Shown: positions 33,793 through 42,886 of the stretch, in pieces
How positions within the stretch are numbered: the first letter of the stretch is position 1
Layout of the letters: each line of letters opens with the position of its first letter
Source of the DNA: Verrucomicrobiota bacterium
Lineage (GTDB): Bacteria > Verrucomicrobiota > Verrucomicrobiia > Verrucomicrobiales > Akkermansiaceae
Reading direction: 5' to 3'
DNA: 64,000 nt
Assembly: GCA_004293445.1 (NCBI GenBank)
Contig: RDYP01000007.1
Coordinates: 1 to 64,000, forward strand
Program-made: the position numbers and the translations under genes
The notes under the pieces: model-generated
Databases searched by the model: none
What the model was told of the DNA's origin: nothing
The model's input: the letters and a program-made list of their open reading frames with translations, nothing else

Positions 33793-34821
33793 ATGAATTT
33801 CCTGACCGTTTCCGCCCTCAAGGAAAAAGCCGGCGATGAACCCCTCCAAGCCGCGGTCGACTGCGAACTGCAATCGCGCAGCCAACGCCAAACCAAAGGC
33901 GGCAAACCTTACATCCTCCTCTCCCTCGCCGACGCCACCGGCCATTTCACGCTCAACGTCTGGTCCGATAGCCCGATCTTCGACGCCGCGAAAAACCTCG
34001 CCGACACCAGCGTGCTCCGCATCGACGCCGAGTGGACGCAAACCGCTTACGGCCTCAATGCGAGCCGGATCGACCTCACACGACTCGATGACGATGCCCG
34101 CGAGGCCTTCTATGCCGGCGACCCCGACACCGCTGCCAAACAACGGCACGACTGGGACTGCATCACGACCCACTGCGCCGGCCTCCGCGATCCACGCCTG
34201 CACGCCCTCGCCAACCACTTCATCGCCGAACTGGGCGGCAAATTCCGCCGAGCCGCCGCCGCTCGCAAGAACCACCACGCCCGCCGCGGCGGCCTCGTCG
34301 AACACGTTGCCCAGATGATGCGCAGCGCCGACCTCATCTGCCAGGCCTACCCCCATCTCAACCGCGACCTCATCATCGCCGGCATCCTCTTCCACGACTG
34401 CGGCAAGCTCTGGGAAAACCAGTACGGCGAAAAGGGCTTCAGCCAAGCCTACTCCCTCCACGGCGAAATGCTCGGCCACATCCCGCTCGGCATCGAACTC
34501 GTCAACAAACTCTGGCGCGACGTCGCCGACAGCCCCGCCGCCGCCAAGTGGCTCAGCCTCGAACCCGCCAGCGAAAAAGTCCGCCTTCACCTCCTCCACC
34601 TCATCGCCAGCCACCACGGCGAACTCCAGTTCGGCTCACCCACCCTCCCCCGCACTCCGGAAGCCATCGCCCTTCACTACATCGACAACCTCGACGCCAA
34701 ACTCGAGATGATGAAGGACGCCTACCATCAGGCCAAGCAACTCGCCGATGGCATCTACGAAAAACAATTTCCCCTCCCCGCCAACCTCGTCGACCCCCTC
34801 CCCAGCTTCGAACTTCCCTGA
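33793..34821 (+). CDS. YhaM-like 3'-5' exoribonuclease (OB fold + HD domain)
   Basis: OB-like N-terminus with GGKPYILLSLADATGHFTLNVWSD; HD region HHARRGGLVEHVAQMM...GILFHDCGKLWE. Confidence 0.82.
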   Translation: MNFLTVSALKEKAGDEPLQAAVDCELQSRSQRQTKGGKPYILLSLADATGHFTLNVWSDSPIFDAAKNLADTSVLRIDAEWTQTAYGLNASRIDLTRLDDDAREAFYAGDPDTAAKQRHDWDCITTHCAGLRDPRLHALANHFIAELGGKFRRAAAARKNHHARRGGLVEHVAQMMRSADLICQAYPHLNRDLIIAGILFHDCGKLWENQYGEKGFSQAYSLHGEMLGHIPLGIELVNKLWRDVADSPAAAKWLSLEPASEKVRLHLLHLIASHHGELQFGSPTLPRTPEAIALHYIDNLDAKLEMMKDAYHQAKQLADGIYEKQFPLPANLVDPLPSFELP

Positions 34822-34892
34822 AATCCCGCAAAGTCAGGCGAATCCGCCGCCTTTGAAACGACCACCCCGCCACCGGGGTATCCTCCCCAGCA

Positions 34893-35471
34893 ATGGAACA
34901 CTGCCACGGCACCCTGATCCGCCTCACCAAGCTGACCGACACCAGCTGGATCGTCCATTGGTTCACCCTCGAGCACGGCCTCATCAAGACCGTCGCCAAA
35001 GGAGCCCGCAACCCGAAGAGCCCCTTCGCCGGCAAGCTCGACCTCTTCTTCGACGCCGAGATCGCCTGGTCGCCCGCACGCAGCGGCGACCTCCACGGAC
35101 TCCGCGAAGTCGCCGTCACCGATACCCGCGAATCCATCCGCGGCGACTACCACTCGATGCTCCTCGCCGGCTACTGGTGCCGCCTTCTGGAACTGACGGT
35201 CGAACGCGACCACCCCGAACCCGAGCTCGGCCGACTCCTCCGCCGCGCTCTGGATCACGTCGCAACCCGCGGTGCCTCGATTCGCGCCCTCCAGCACTTC
35301 GAACAAGAACTGGCCACCAACCTCGGCATCGCCCGCGACCGCGATCAAGCCGCCCTCGCCCTCCGCGAAGCCCTCGGCGGCCTCCCGCCCCAGCGGGCGC
35401 AACTCCTCGAACGCCTCAGCTCCACCCGGGATTTCCCGATTGCAGGATCGAAGCCTCACGACTTATCTTAA
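34893..35471 (+). CDS. recO: DNA repair protein RecO
   Basis: GTLIRLTKLTDTSWIVHWFTLEHGLIKTVAKGARNPKSPFAGKLDLFFDAEI. Confidence 0.88.
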   Translation: MEHCHGTLIRLTKLTDTSWIVHWFTLEHGLIKTVAKGARNPKSPFAGKLDLFFDAEIAWSPARSGDLHGLREVAVTDTRESIRGDYHSMLLAGYWCRLLELTVERDHPEPELGRLLRRALDHVATRGASIRALQHFEQELATNLGIARDRDQAALALREALGGLPPQRAQLLERLSSTRDFPIAGSKPHDLS

Positions 35472-35487
35472 CGACAAGCGAAAAGCC

Positions 35488-36375
35488 ATGGACTCTCCCA
35501 CCTCCACCCTCATCCAGATTCTCCGCGGCCGGGTCGAAGAACAAGTCGCCCTCGGCGATCTCGACGAGGCCCTCCACGCGGCCAATGCCGCCGTGCTGAA
35601 AGCCCAGCAAATCCTCAGCAGCGACCTCGGCAGCATCGACGAATTCGCCAGCTCCCTGGAAGTCCGGGCCGATGTCCTCCGCCAACTCGGCCGGCAACAG
35701 GAAGCGCTCGACGACTACAAACAGGCCATCGACCAACTCGACAACCGCCCCGACCGCTGCAACCAACTCGGTCGCCTCCACGCCGGCTACGGAGCCATCC
35801 ACGACCAACTCGGCCACCCCGAACGCGCCGCCGAACTCTGGCAGCAAGCGATCCATTACTTCGAGACTGCCGAGCCTCCCGCCCTGCGCGATATCGCCGC
35901 CCTCTCCAACAACCTCGCCTACCTCAAAAAAAGCTCCGGCGACATCGATGGCGCCGAAACCCAGTTCCTCAGAGCCCTCGAAATCCTTCACAAGGAACTC
36001 GGCCCCGATCACGAGGAAACCGCCGCCGTCTCCAATAATATCGGAGCCCTCTACCAAGCCGCCGGCTTCCACGAACAAGCCCGCGAAATGCACATGATGG
36101 CGCTCGATGCCCGCCGCAAGCTCTTCGGCGACACCCACCCCGACACCGCCCAGTCCCACAACAACCTCGCGCTCGCCCTCCTCTGCACCGGCGACAAAGT
36201 CTGGGCCCGACGCCACTTCGAAAAAGCACTCCTCGGCTTCGAAGCCCTCGGCATCGAATTCGCCGACGACCTCGAAGCCGTCGCCAACAACTACTCCGAA
36301 TTCCTGCGCGAGGAAGGCGACATCGACCAAGCGAACGAAGTCGCCGCCCGCAGCCACAGCGCCAGCATCGGCTGA
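35488..36375 (+). CDS. TPR-repeat protein
   Basis: Kinesin-light-chain-type TPRs (DIDGAETQFLRALEILHKELGPDHEETAAVSNNIGALYQAAG; HPDTAQSHNNLALAL). Confidence 0.85.
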   Translation: MDSPTSTLIQILRGRVEEQVALGDLDEALHAANAAVLKAQQILSSDLGSIDEFASSLEVRADVLRQLGRQQEALDDYKQAIDQLDNRPDRCNQLGRLHAGYGAIHDQLGHPERAAELWQQAIHYFETAEPPALRDIAALSNNLAYLKKSSGDIDGAETQFLRALEILHKELGPDHEETAAVSNNIGALYQAAGFHEQAREMHMMALDARRKLFGDTHPDTAQSHNNLALALLCTGDKVWARRHFEKALLGFEALGIEFADDLEAVANNYSEFLREEGDIDQANEVAARSHSASIG

Positions 36376-36388
36376 GCCCCGGCCAAAC

Positions 36389-37177
36389 TCAGCGCCGACT
36401 GGCCGCCGCCGGGACATGCTCCCTGACCTCGATCCGCGCCCCAGCCAGCCAGCGCAGAAGAAGGTCCCGATCGCCCGTCAGCAGGCCATGCACGCGGTAG
36501 TTCGACCGCTGCAAGACCTCCGCCTGCTCCCGACCCTCGTCGACCACGCACCACGGCTCCGAGCCGGATGAGTGGATGAAGCGAAATCCCTCCGGCCCCG
36601 TGATCGCGAAAGCCACATGGTGGTCCAGCCCGACGATCCGTACTCCGGGCTCCGCCGCCGCCAATTCCGCCGCGAAACGCTCATACGGCACCCCTACCCG
36701 CAAGGTCAGCGCCTCGCGCGGTAGGAAACTGCGCAGGATGTTCTGCGACGGTTGCCGCGCCAATTTGTAGCGATCCACCCGAAACCCCGCATCGCGCAGC
36801 ACCGTGGCCACAAAATAACCACACGCAATCCGCCCCTCTCCCGGCACTTCCGACGTGCCATGAAAATCCCAGCGAGTCCCCAGCCAGCAACGCATCATCT
36901 CAGGCAGCACGAGCTCGAGAAATTTTCGACTCTCCTCGATCACTTCTTCCTTCGCCGCCTCACCCCGCGCCCTCCCATGGCGCGCCGCCAGATCCACGCG
37001 CCATCGCTCACACTCCTGCTTCAAGGTTGCATAACGCTCAGGATCCGGGCGCTCTGCCGATGCTTCAGACCCCGAAGCTCCCGACCACCAAAGCCGTAAG
37101 GCTTCGACGCGGAACCACACGACCCCCACGGCCAGCGCCACGAGGATCAACAGGAGAATGGAAACACGCCGCCGCAC
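36389..37177 (-). CDS. Membrane-anchored protein, possible NlpC/P60-like fold
   Basis: N-terminal TM; GEGRIACGYFVATVLRDAGF and GLDHHVAFAI could be Cys/His catalytic segments. Low certainty on family. Confidence 0.45.
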   Translation of the reverse strand: MRRRVSILLLILVALAVGVVWFRVEALRLWWSGASGSEASAERPDPERYATLKQECERWRVDLAARHGRARGEAAKEEVIEESRKFLELVLPEMMRCWLGTRWDFHGTSEVPGEGRIACGYFVATVLRDAGFRVDRYKLARQPSQNILRSFLPREALTLRVGVPYERFAAELAAAEPGVRIVGLDHHVAFAITGPEGFRFIHSSGSEPWCVVDEGREQAEVLQRSNYRVHGLLTGDRDLLLRWLAGARIEVREHVPAAASRR

Positions 37178-37268
37178 TTGCTGCCCGCACTCAAGCAGGT
37201 GGAAACCAACTGGCGATGCGGTTTTTCACGGGTTGCCATCGCGCCCGAAATCCCCAGGCTCCCCGGCG

Positions 37269-38177
37269 GTGAGCGCGAAACTTTCCGACGACCAGTCCCG
37301 GGTGATGAACCTGTCCCTCGTCGTCGCCATCCTGTTGCTGGCCACCAAGATCGCCGCCGCTGCGATGACCCGCTCATCGGCCATCTACTCCGACGCCGCG
37401 GAATCCGTCACCCACGTCCTCGCCGTCGCCTTTGCCGCGTGGGCGCTGCGACTGGCCCACAAGCCCTCCGATGACACCCACCACTTCGGCCACGACAAAG
37501 TTGCCTTCGTCTCCTCGGGCTTCGAAGGCGCCATGATCAGCGCCGCCGCCCTGCTCATCGCCTACGAAGCGGCCGTCCAGGCCTTCACCGGGGGCGAGAT
37601 CGCCAGCATGGGCATCGGCATGATCCTCACCGCCGCGGCCGCCCTTGTGAACCTGATCCTCGGCTGCGCCCTCTTGCGTGTCGGAAAACGTCGCCACTCC
37701 GCCGTCCTGCGGGCCAATGGCGAACACGTCCTGGCCGATGTCTGGACCAGCGGTGGCGTCCTCGCCGCTCTCGCCCTCGTCCATTTTACCGGCTGGCGCG
37801 GATGGGACCCCGTATTCGCCATCCTCGCCGCCGCCAAACTCCTCTGGACCGGTACCCGACTCATGCGCGAAAGTCTCGGCGGACTCATGGACGCGGCCGA
37901 TCTGGCCGTGGAAAAAACCCTGCGCGCCACCCTCGATACCGAGTGCACCAAGCGCGGACTCTCCTACCACAACCTCCGCCACCGCCACTCCGGTCACACC
38001 CACTGGGTCGAGTTCCACCTTGTCTTCCCAGACGATAGCGGACTGCTCGATGCCCATGAGATCGCCACCGAACTCGAGGGCCGGGTCGCCACCACCATCG
38101 GCCGACAGGCCCGAGTCATCTCCCACCTCGAACCCCGCTCGGCCGAACACCGCGAGGAATATTGGGAACTCCGCTGA
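37269..38177 (+). CDS. Cation diffusion facilitator family transporter
   Basis: SSAIYSDAAESVTHVLA, KPSDDTHHFGHDKVAFVSSGFEGAMI; cytoplasmic C-terminal domain. GTG start inferred. Confidence 0.92.
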   Translation: MSAKLSDDQSRVMNLSLVVAILLLATKIAAAAMTRSSAIYSDAAESVTHVLAVAFAAWALRLAHKPSDDTHHFGHDKVAFVSSGFEGAMISAAALLIAYEAAVQAFTGGEIASMGIGMILTAAAALVNLILGCALLRVGKRRHSAVLRANGEHVLADVWTSGGVLAALALVHFTGWRGWDPVFAILAAAKLLWTGTRLMRESLGGLMDAADLAVEKTLRATLDTECTKRGLSYHNLRHRHSGHTHWVEFHLVFPDDSGLLDAHEIATELEGRVATTIGRQARVISHLEPRSAEHREEYWELR

Positions 38178-38189
38178 ACTCCCGGCCGC

Positions 38190-39077
38190 CTAGCGCGGTG
38201 CAGCAAACTCCAAGTGCGGCCGCAAACGGCCCAAGGTCGCCTTGCCGATCCCCGGCACCTTTCCCAAGTCCTCCAGCTTGGCGTAGGGCCGACCCTCGAT
38301 GATTCGCCCGGCCATCACCGGACCCACCCCCGGCAGCCGCATCAATTCCTCACGCGACGCAGCATTGGGATCCAAACGCTCCCCCTCGGGCAAGGCCGCA
38401 TCGCCCGTCGCCGCTGCCAATTCCGCTTCCTCCTCCCGCTGCAAACGCCGCTCGTCCGGCAACGATTTCCAATCCGTTCGCGCCCAAATCCCCTTCCCCA
38501 GCCGGGCCGCCTGAAACTCGAGATCCAGCATCCGCGCCTGCGATTCCTTCCGGGAAATCCCATCCACCGTCTCCCGGAACATCCCGGTTCCCCGCGCCAA
38601 GCCCAACTTCACCAACCGAGAAGCCAGGTCCTCACCGTCCGCGGTGGTGACAAAGGCATACACCCGACGATGCCGCCCGTCGCCCCGCGCATCGGCAAAA
38701 CTGGTGTGCACGGTGAAAGGCCGCGCCAAAACCCGCGCGGTCTCCTCCGCCGCAGCCTTGCCGAAAGCCTTGGCCGCGGCGATCGATTCCGCCGATTCCC
38801 CGGGCCGCCCCGAAATTCCGAAATAGCGCCGCTGCTCCCGCAAACGCCGGGCATCGGTCTCGTCGTTCACATGCCACTCAATGCAGTCCGCCCCATACAA
38901 GCGCAGCGTCATCGCTTCGCCATCGGGCCCCACGATCCCGAAACTATCGCCATCCGCCCAGTCCGATGCGACGAACTTGCAGGACGAAAGGGTCGTAATC
39001 GGCTGCGGCGCGCCAGACACCACACCCAGCAACATCAACAAAATCAGCGGCCAGCATCTCTTCACGCCGCCCACCAT
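38190..39077 (-). CDS. Secreted thermonuclease (SNase)-like protein with C-terminal helix-hairpin-helix domain
   Basis: Signal peptide; DWADGDSFGIVGPDGEAMTLRLYGADCIE; GRHRRVYAFVTTADGEDLASRLVKLGLAR; C-terminal LDPNAASREELMRLPGVGPVMAGRIIEGRPYAKLEDLGKVPGIGKATL. Confidence 0.88.
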   Translation of the reverse strand: MVGGVKRCWPLILLMLLGVVSGAPQPITTLSSCKFVASDWADGDSFGIVGPDGEAMTLRLYGADCIEWHVNDETDARRLREQRRYFGISGRPGESAESIAAAKAFGKAAAEETARVLARPFTVHTSFADARGDGRHRRVYAFVTTADGEDLASRLVKLGLARGTGMFRETVDGISRKESQARMLDLEFQAARLGKGIWARTDWKSLPDERRLQREEEAELAAATGDAALPEGERLDPNAASREELMRLPGVGPVMAGRIIEGRPYAKLEDLGKVPGIGKATLGRLRPHLEFAAPR

Positions 39078-39151
39078 GCAGCATTCCACCCCGCTTGCAA
39101 CGGTCGGCCGCACGCCCACGAAAGGAAGCACGCCTGAAGCCTCCGCTCTCC

Positions 39152-39970
39152 TCAACAAAGCCGGACCATGTCCTTCACAAACTGCCCCCACAAAAACAAC
39201 AGCCCGCGGAAAGAATACACAAAGTGCCCGTCGCCCGTCTCCACGATGATTCCAGCGTCCAGATTGTGACGGATCTGGGTCTTCATCTCCGCCTCGATCG
39301 CCGCCTCGATTTCATCCGGATCGGGCACCCGCAAAGCATCCACCCCCACCTTCCGCTTGCGCAGGAATTCATGGTGATCCCGCAAGATCTGATGGAAGCA
39401 ATTCCGCTCACAGGGAACATGGTTCCACCGCATGTGCGAAGGGCATTTCAAGGTCGGCGAAAAAGGATAGTTGGTCGTCCGCCACAGACCGCCCGACTTG
39501 TCGCGCGAGGTCACCGAAATGAATGCGAAGGCCACCTCACCCTGCTCACACAGACAGACCGCACTGACCGCACGTTCTTCCGGATGCCAGAAGAGCCGGA
39601 AATGCTGTTTCATTCCACCCCACTCCCAACCGCAGTCATCGACGTGCTCGAAGCCGGCCTCCTCCATCGCCCCGGCCGCTTCCACCGCATTCGGGAAAAA
39701 CGCGGGATTCGGCAGCTCGCGGCTCCGCAGCCGATTCTCCACCGGCAAGCGCATCCTGCGGATCCGCGTGAGCAGCTCCACCCAAGGCAGAAAGAACCAC
39801 AATGCCACCCCGATCAAACCACCCGCGACCCTGCCAGTCATGAAATAGAAAGCCATGAAGCTGGCTCCCAGAAACACCAGAGCCCCCAACTTCCGCCACA
39901 AGGCCCGCCGCGCCGACCGCAGGCCGAGGGCGAGAAGAAATAGACCAAGAACAATCAGACAGGGACGCAT
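39152..39970 (-). CDS. Membrane protein of unknown function
   Basis: MRPCLIVLGLFLLALGLRS...LGALVFLGASFMAFYF; no recognised domain. Confidence 0.55.
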   Translation of the reverse strand: MRPCLIVLGLFLLALGLRSARRALWRKLGALVFLGASFMAFYFMTGRVAGGLIGVALWFFLPWVELLTRIRRMRLPVENRLRSRELPNPAFFPNAVEAAGAMEEAGFEHVDDCGWEWGGMKQHFRLFWHPEERAVSAVCLCEQGEVAFAFISVTSRDKSGGLWRTTNYPFSPTLKCPSHMRWNHVPCERNCFHQILRDHHEFLRKRKVGVDALRVPDPDEIEAAIEAEMKTQIRHNLDAGIIVETGDGHFVYSFRGLLFLWGQFVKDMVRLC

Positions 39971-40155
39971 GCGGCAGGTTCGGAGTGCCACAAACAAGCG
40001 CGCCACCATCCCCCGTCAAGGAGGACCTTGCAAAACAAGCCATTGCCACCCCCGCGACCACCCCACATCCGCAGTTCCTTCCCCATCCTCCCAAGCGCCC
40101 ACCCCGCGGAAATCCCCTCGCCTCCCCGCACCCAGCCGCCCACATTCCCACCATC

Positions 40156-40671
40156 ATGGCCATCGAACGCTACGAAGACTTCACCCCCGACATTCCAGCC
40201 AGCGCCTTCGTCGCCTCCAGCGCCGACATCATCGGGCGCGTGAGCCTCGGCGAAGAGTCGAGCGTCTGGCACCACGCCACCCTTCGCGGCGACATCAACC
40301 GCATCAGCATCGGAGCCCACTCGAACGTCCAAGACAACGCGGTCATCCACCTCTCCGACGACCACGGCTGCCACGTCGGCGAATGGGTCACCATAGGCCA
40401 CTCCGCCATCCTCCACGCCTGCACCGTGAAGGACGAAGTCCTCGTCGGCATGGGAGCCATCGTGCTCGATGGTGCCATCATCGGCGAAAGGTCCATCATT
40501 GGTGCCGGCGCCCTGGTCACCGGCGGCAGCATCATCCCCCCCGGTTCCCTGGTCCTCGGCTCCCCCGCAAAAGTCGTCCGCACCCTCTCCGCCGAAGAAC
40601 AAGCCAAGGTCAAATCCTGGGCTGAAAAATACGTCGTCCAATCCCGCAAATACCTCAGCCGCGGCAACTGA
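40156..40671 (+). CDS. Gamma-carbonic anhydrase family protein
   Basis: Left-handed beta-helix hexapeptide pattern: ADIIGRVSLGEESSVWHHATLRGDINRISIGAHSNVQDNAVIH...GHSAILHACTV. Confidence 0.93.
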   Translation: MAIERYEDFTPDIPASAFVASSADIIGRVSLGEESSVWHHATLRGDINRISIGAHSNVQDNAVIHLSDDHGCHVGEWVTIGHSAILHACTVKDEVLVGMGAIVLDGAIIGERSIIGAGALVTGGSIIPPGSLVLGSPAKVVRTLSAEEQAKVKSWAEKYVVQSRKYLSRGN

Positions 40672-40761
40672 TTCCCGGCGGAGAATCTCACACCAAAAAC
40701 CGTCTCCTTTTCCGGATTCCCTTCCGCCACCTCGCGACTAGCTTTCCAAGAGCATCAAGCC

Positions 40762-42042
40762 ATGAAAAACCTGTTCGTCCTCCTCTCCCTCGCCAGCCTC
40801 GCCGCCGCGGAGCCGACCGGCCCGCGCGATTGGAAATCCTCGGCAAACACCACCATCCACGCCGACGCCCTCGCCCTGAAGCAAGGCATCGTGACCCTCC
40901 GCAAGGACGATGGCACGACCCTCAAGGTGCCCCTCGCCAAATTCGCGACCGATGATCAAAAAGCCCTTCTCGCCCACTTCGGCGAAGAGCAGGCGAAGGC
41001 CGCCAGCGGGTCCGGCATCGCATTCGTTACCGAGGGCCTGCCCCACCCCATCGGCAAAACAAGCGGACCGATCAAAACCGGCGACGGCTCCACCTACTTT
41101 GTCTATCTTCCGAAAACCCTGCGCGAAGGCCGCAAAGCCCCTCTCCTCCACTTCAACGGCTCAGGCGGCGGCAGCGCGGCATCGCTCAAAGGATATCTCG
41201 AAGGTGCCGAACTCAACGGCTGGATCCTCGCCGCCTGCGTGGAATCCCGGAACTCGAATCCCATCCCGAGCAACCACGAACACGCGAAACGCTGCGTCGA
41301 ACACCTCGTCAGCACCTTGCCGATCGATCGCGAACGCGTCTATTTCACCGGCCAATCCGGCGGCGGTGCGATGTCCTTTTACAATGCGGCCCGCCTCGAT
41401 GCCGCCGGCGCGATTCCACTGATCGGTTACATCCCACAAGGCACCTCCATCCGCAAAGGCCACTACTTCATCTGCGGCGGCGCGACCGACTGGAATCGCT
41501 ATCTCTGCGGCCAAGCCACCGTCTTTCTCGGCAAAGATGCGGTCCATCGCGTTCACCCCGGCGGCCACTCCAGCACGCCATCATGGATTCTCAACGAGGG
41601 CATCACCTGGCTCAATGGCCGCTACCTCGGCGATGCATCCCGCAAACGCGAGCTCGATCCCGAACGCGCCGACTACGAGGCCGCCCTGCTCGCGTGGATC
41701 GGCGTCCTGCGTGAAAAAGAACCGCACCGCGCCCTCTTCTGGTGCCGTTTCCTCACCGACACCTACAAAGCCAAAGGCAATACCGCCACCGCCGCCGAAG
41801 CCATCGCACGCGAACTCGAGAGAGACGACATCAACAAACTCTACGTCGAAGGCATCGCGGCCATCGACGAGTTCTCCCGCGACTACTACGCGACCTTCGA
41901 ATACAGCGGCTACGCCAACGGCCTCACCTCCGATCGCATCATCAAGGCCGCCGACAAACTCGCCGAGAAATACGCGGGCATCCCCTTCATCGAGGACACC
42001 GCCCGCGAAATGGGCCTCAAAACCGCCGGCCAACGGAGATAA
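40762..42042 (+). CDS. Secreted SHD1-domain plus alpha/beta-hydrolase (esterase-like) protein
   Basis: Signal peptide; RDWKSSANTTIHADALALKQGIVTLRKDDGTTLKVPLAKFATDDQKAL (SHD1-like); YFTGQSGGGAMSFYNAARL nucleophile elbow. Confidence 0.78.
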   Translation: MKNLFVLLSLASLAAAEPTGPRDWKSSANTTIHADALALKQGIVTLRKDDGTTLKVPLAKFATDDQKALLAHFGEEQAKAASGSGIAFVTEGLPHPIGKTSGPIKTGDGSTYFVYLPKTLREGRKAPLLHFNGSGGGSAASLKGYLEGAELNGWILAACVESRNSNPIPSNHEHAKRCVEHLVSTLPIDRERVYFTGQSGGGAMSFYNAARLDAAGAIPLIGYIPQGTSIRKGHYFICGGATDWNRYLCGQATVFLGKDAVHRVHPGGHSSTPSWILNEGITWLNGRYLGDASRKRELDPERADYEAALLAWIGVLREKEPHRALFWCRFLTDTYKAKGNTATAAEAIARELERDDINKLYVEGIAAIDEFSRDYYATFEYSGYANGLTSDRIIKAADKLAEKYAGIPFIEDTAREMGLKTAGQRR

Positions 42043-42120
42043 CGACACCCGCTTGCAAGCGGTCGGACCGCAGAGCGGGTTCGACGTTCGACATCCTGCG
42101 ACCAAGAGTCCGGCACCGCC

Positions 42121-42882
42121 ATGGATCCGCTCGATCTGATTCCTTTCCTCGATCTCACCACCCTCGGCACCTGCGACACGCCCGCAGTGGTCGAGGCCGT
42201 GGCGCGCCGCGCACTGCACCCGCTGGCGAGTCGGCCGGAACTTCATTGTGCGGCACTTTGCACTTGGCCGAACTTCGCGGCCGACGCCGCCCGACTGCTG
42301 GCCGGATCTCCCGTAAAACTCGCCTGCGTCGCCGCCGCCTTCCCCTGCTCGCAGGCTCCACTGAAAATCAAGCAAGGAGAGATCGAACAGGCGGTGGCCG
42401 ACGGTGCCGACGAGATCGATATCGCCATTCCCCGCGGCCTTGCCATCGCCGGCGACTTCGCGGCACTGGCCGCCGAGCTCCGTGCGCTCAAAGCCGCCTG
42501 CGGTTCCGCACGGCTGAAGGTGATCCTGGAAACCTGCGACCTGAAGCGGCCGGACTTGATCCGCAGTATCTGCCAGATCGCGCTGGAATGCGGAGCGGAC
42601 TTTCTCAAGACATCGACCGGCATGGGCAGCCACGGCGCGACGCCCGAACACGCCCTCATCCTCTTCCAAGCCGCCCGCGACTGGCACGCAACAACAGGCC
42701 GGACCGTCGGGGTGAAACCGGCAGGCGGCATCCGTCGCCACGCGGATGCACGGATCTATCATCAACTCGCCATCGACCACCTGCCTTCGGTCACGCCCGA
42801 CACCTTCCGGCTCGGAGCTTCGTCGCTACTCGATGACCTGCTGCGCCCACCCGGCGAGGAGGAGAGTCCCAGCGGCTACTGA
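42121..42882 (+). CDS. deoC: Deoxyribose-phosphate aldolase
   Basis: DLTTLGTCDTPAVVEAVARRA; GADEIDIAIPRGLA; GADFLKTSTGMGSHGAT; GVKPAGGIR. Confidence 0.94.
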   Translation: MDPLDLIPFLDLTTLGTCDTPAVVEAVARRALHPLASRPELHCAALCTWPNFAADAARLLAGSPVKLACVAAAFPCSQAPLKIKQGEIEQAVADGADEIDIAIPRGLAIAGDFAALAAELRALKAACGSARLKVILETCDLKRPDLIRSICQIALECGADFLKTSTGMGSHGATPEHALILFQAARDWHATTGRTVGVKPAGGIRRHADARIYHQLAIDHLPSVTPDTFRLGASSLLDDLLRPPGEEESPSGY

Positions 42883-42886
42883 TCGA

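Noticed and set aside
42047-42085. Hairpin ACCCGCTTGCAAGCGGTCGGACCGCAGAGCGGGT between the esterase and deoC
   Set aside because: Foldable but short, with no second copy noticed and no clear function; could be a simple attenuator or chance in high GC.
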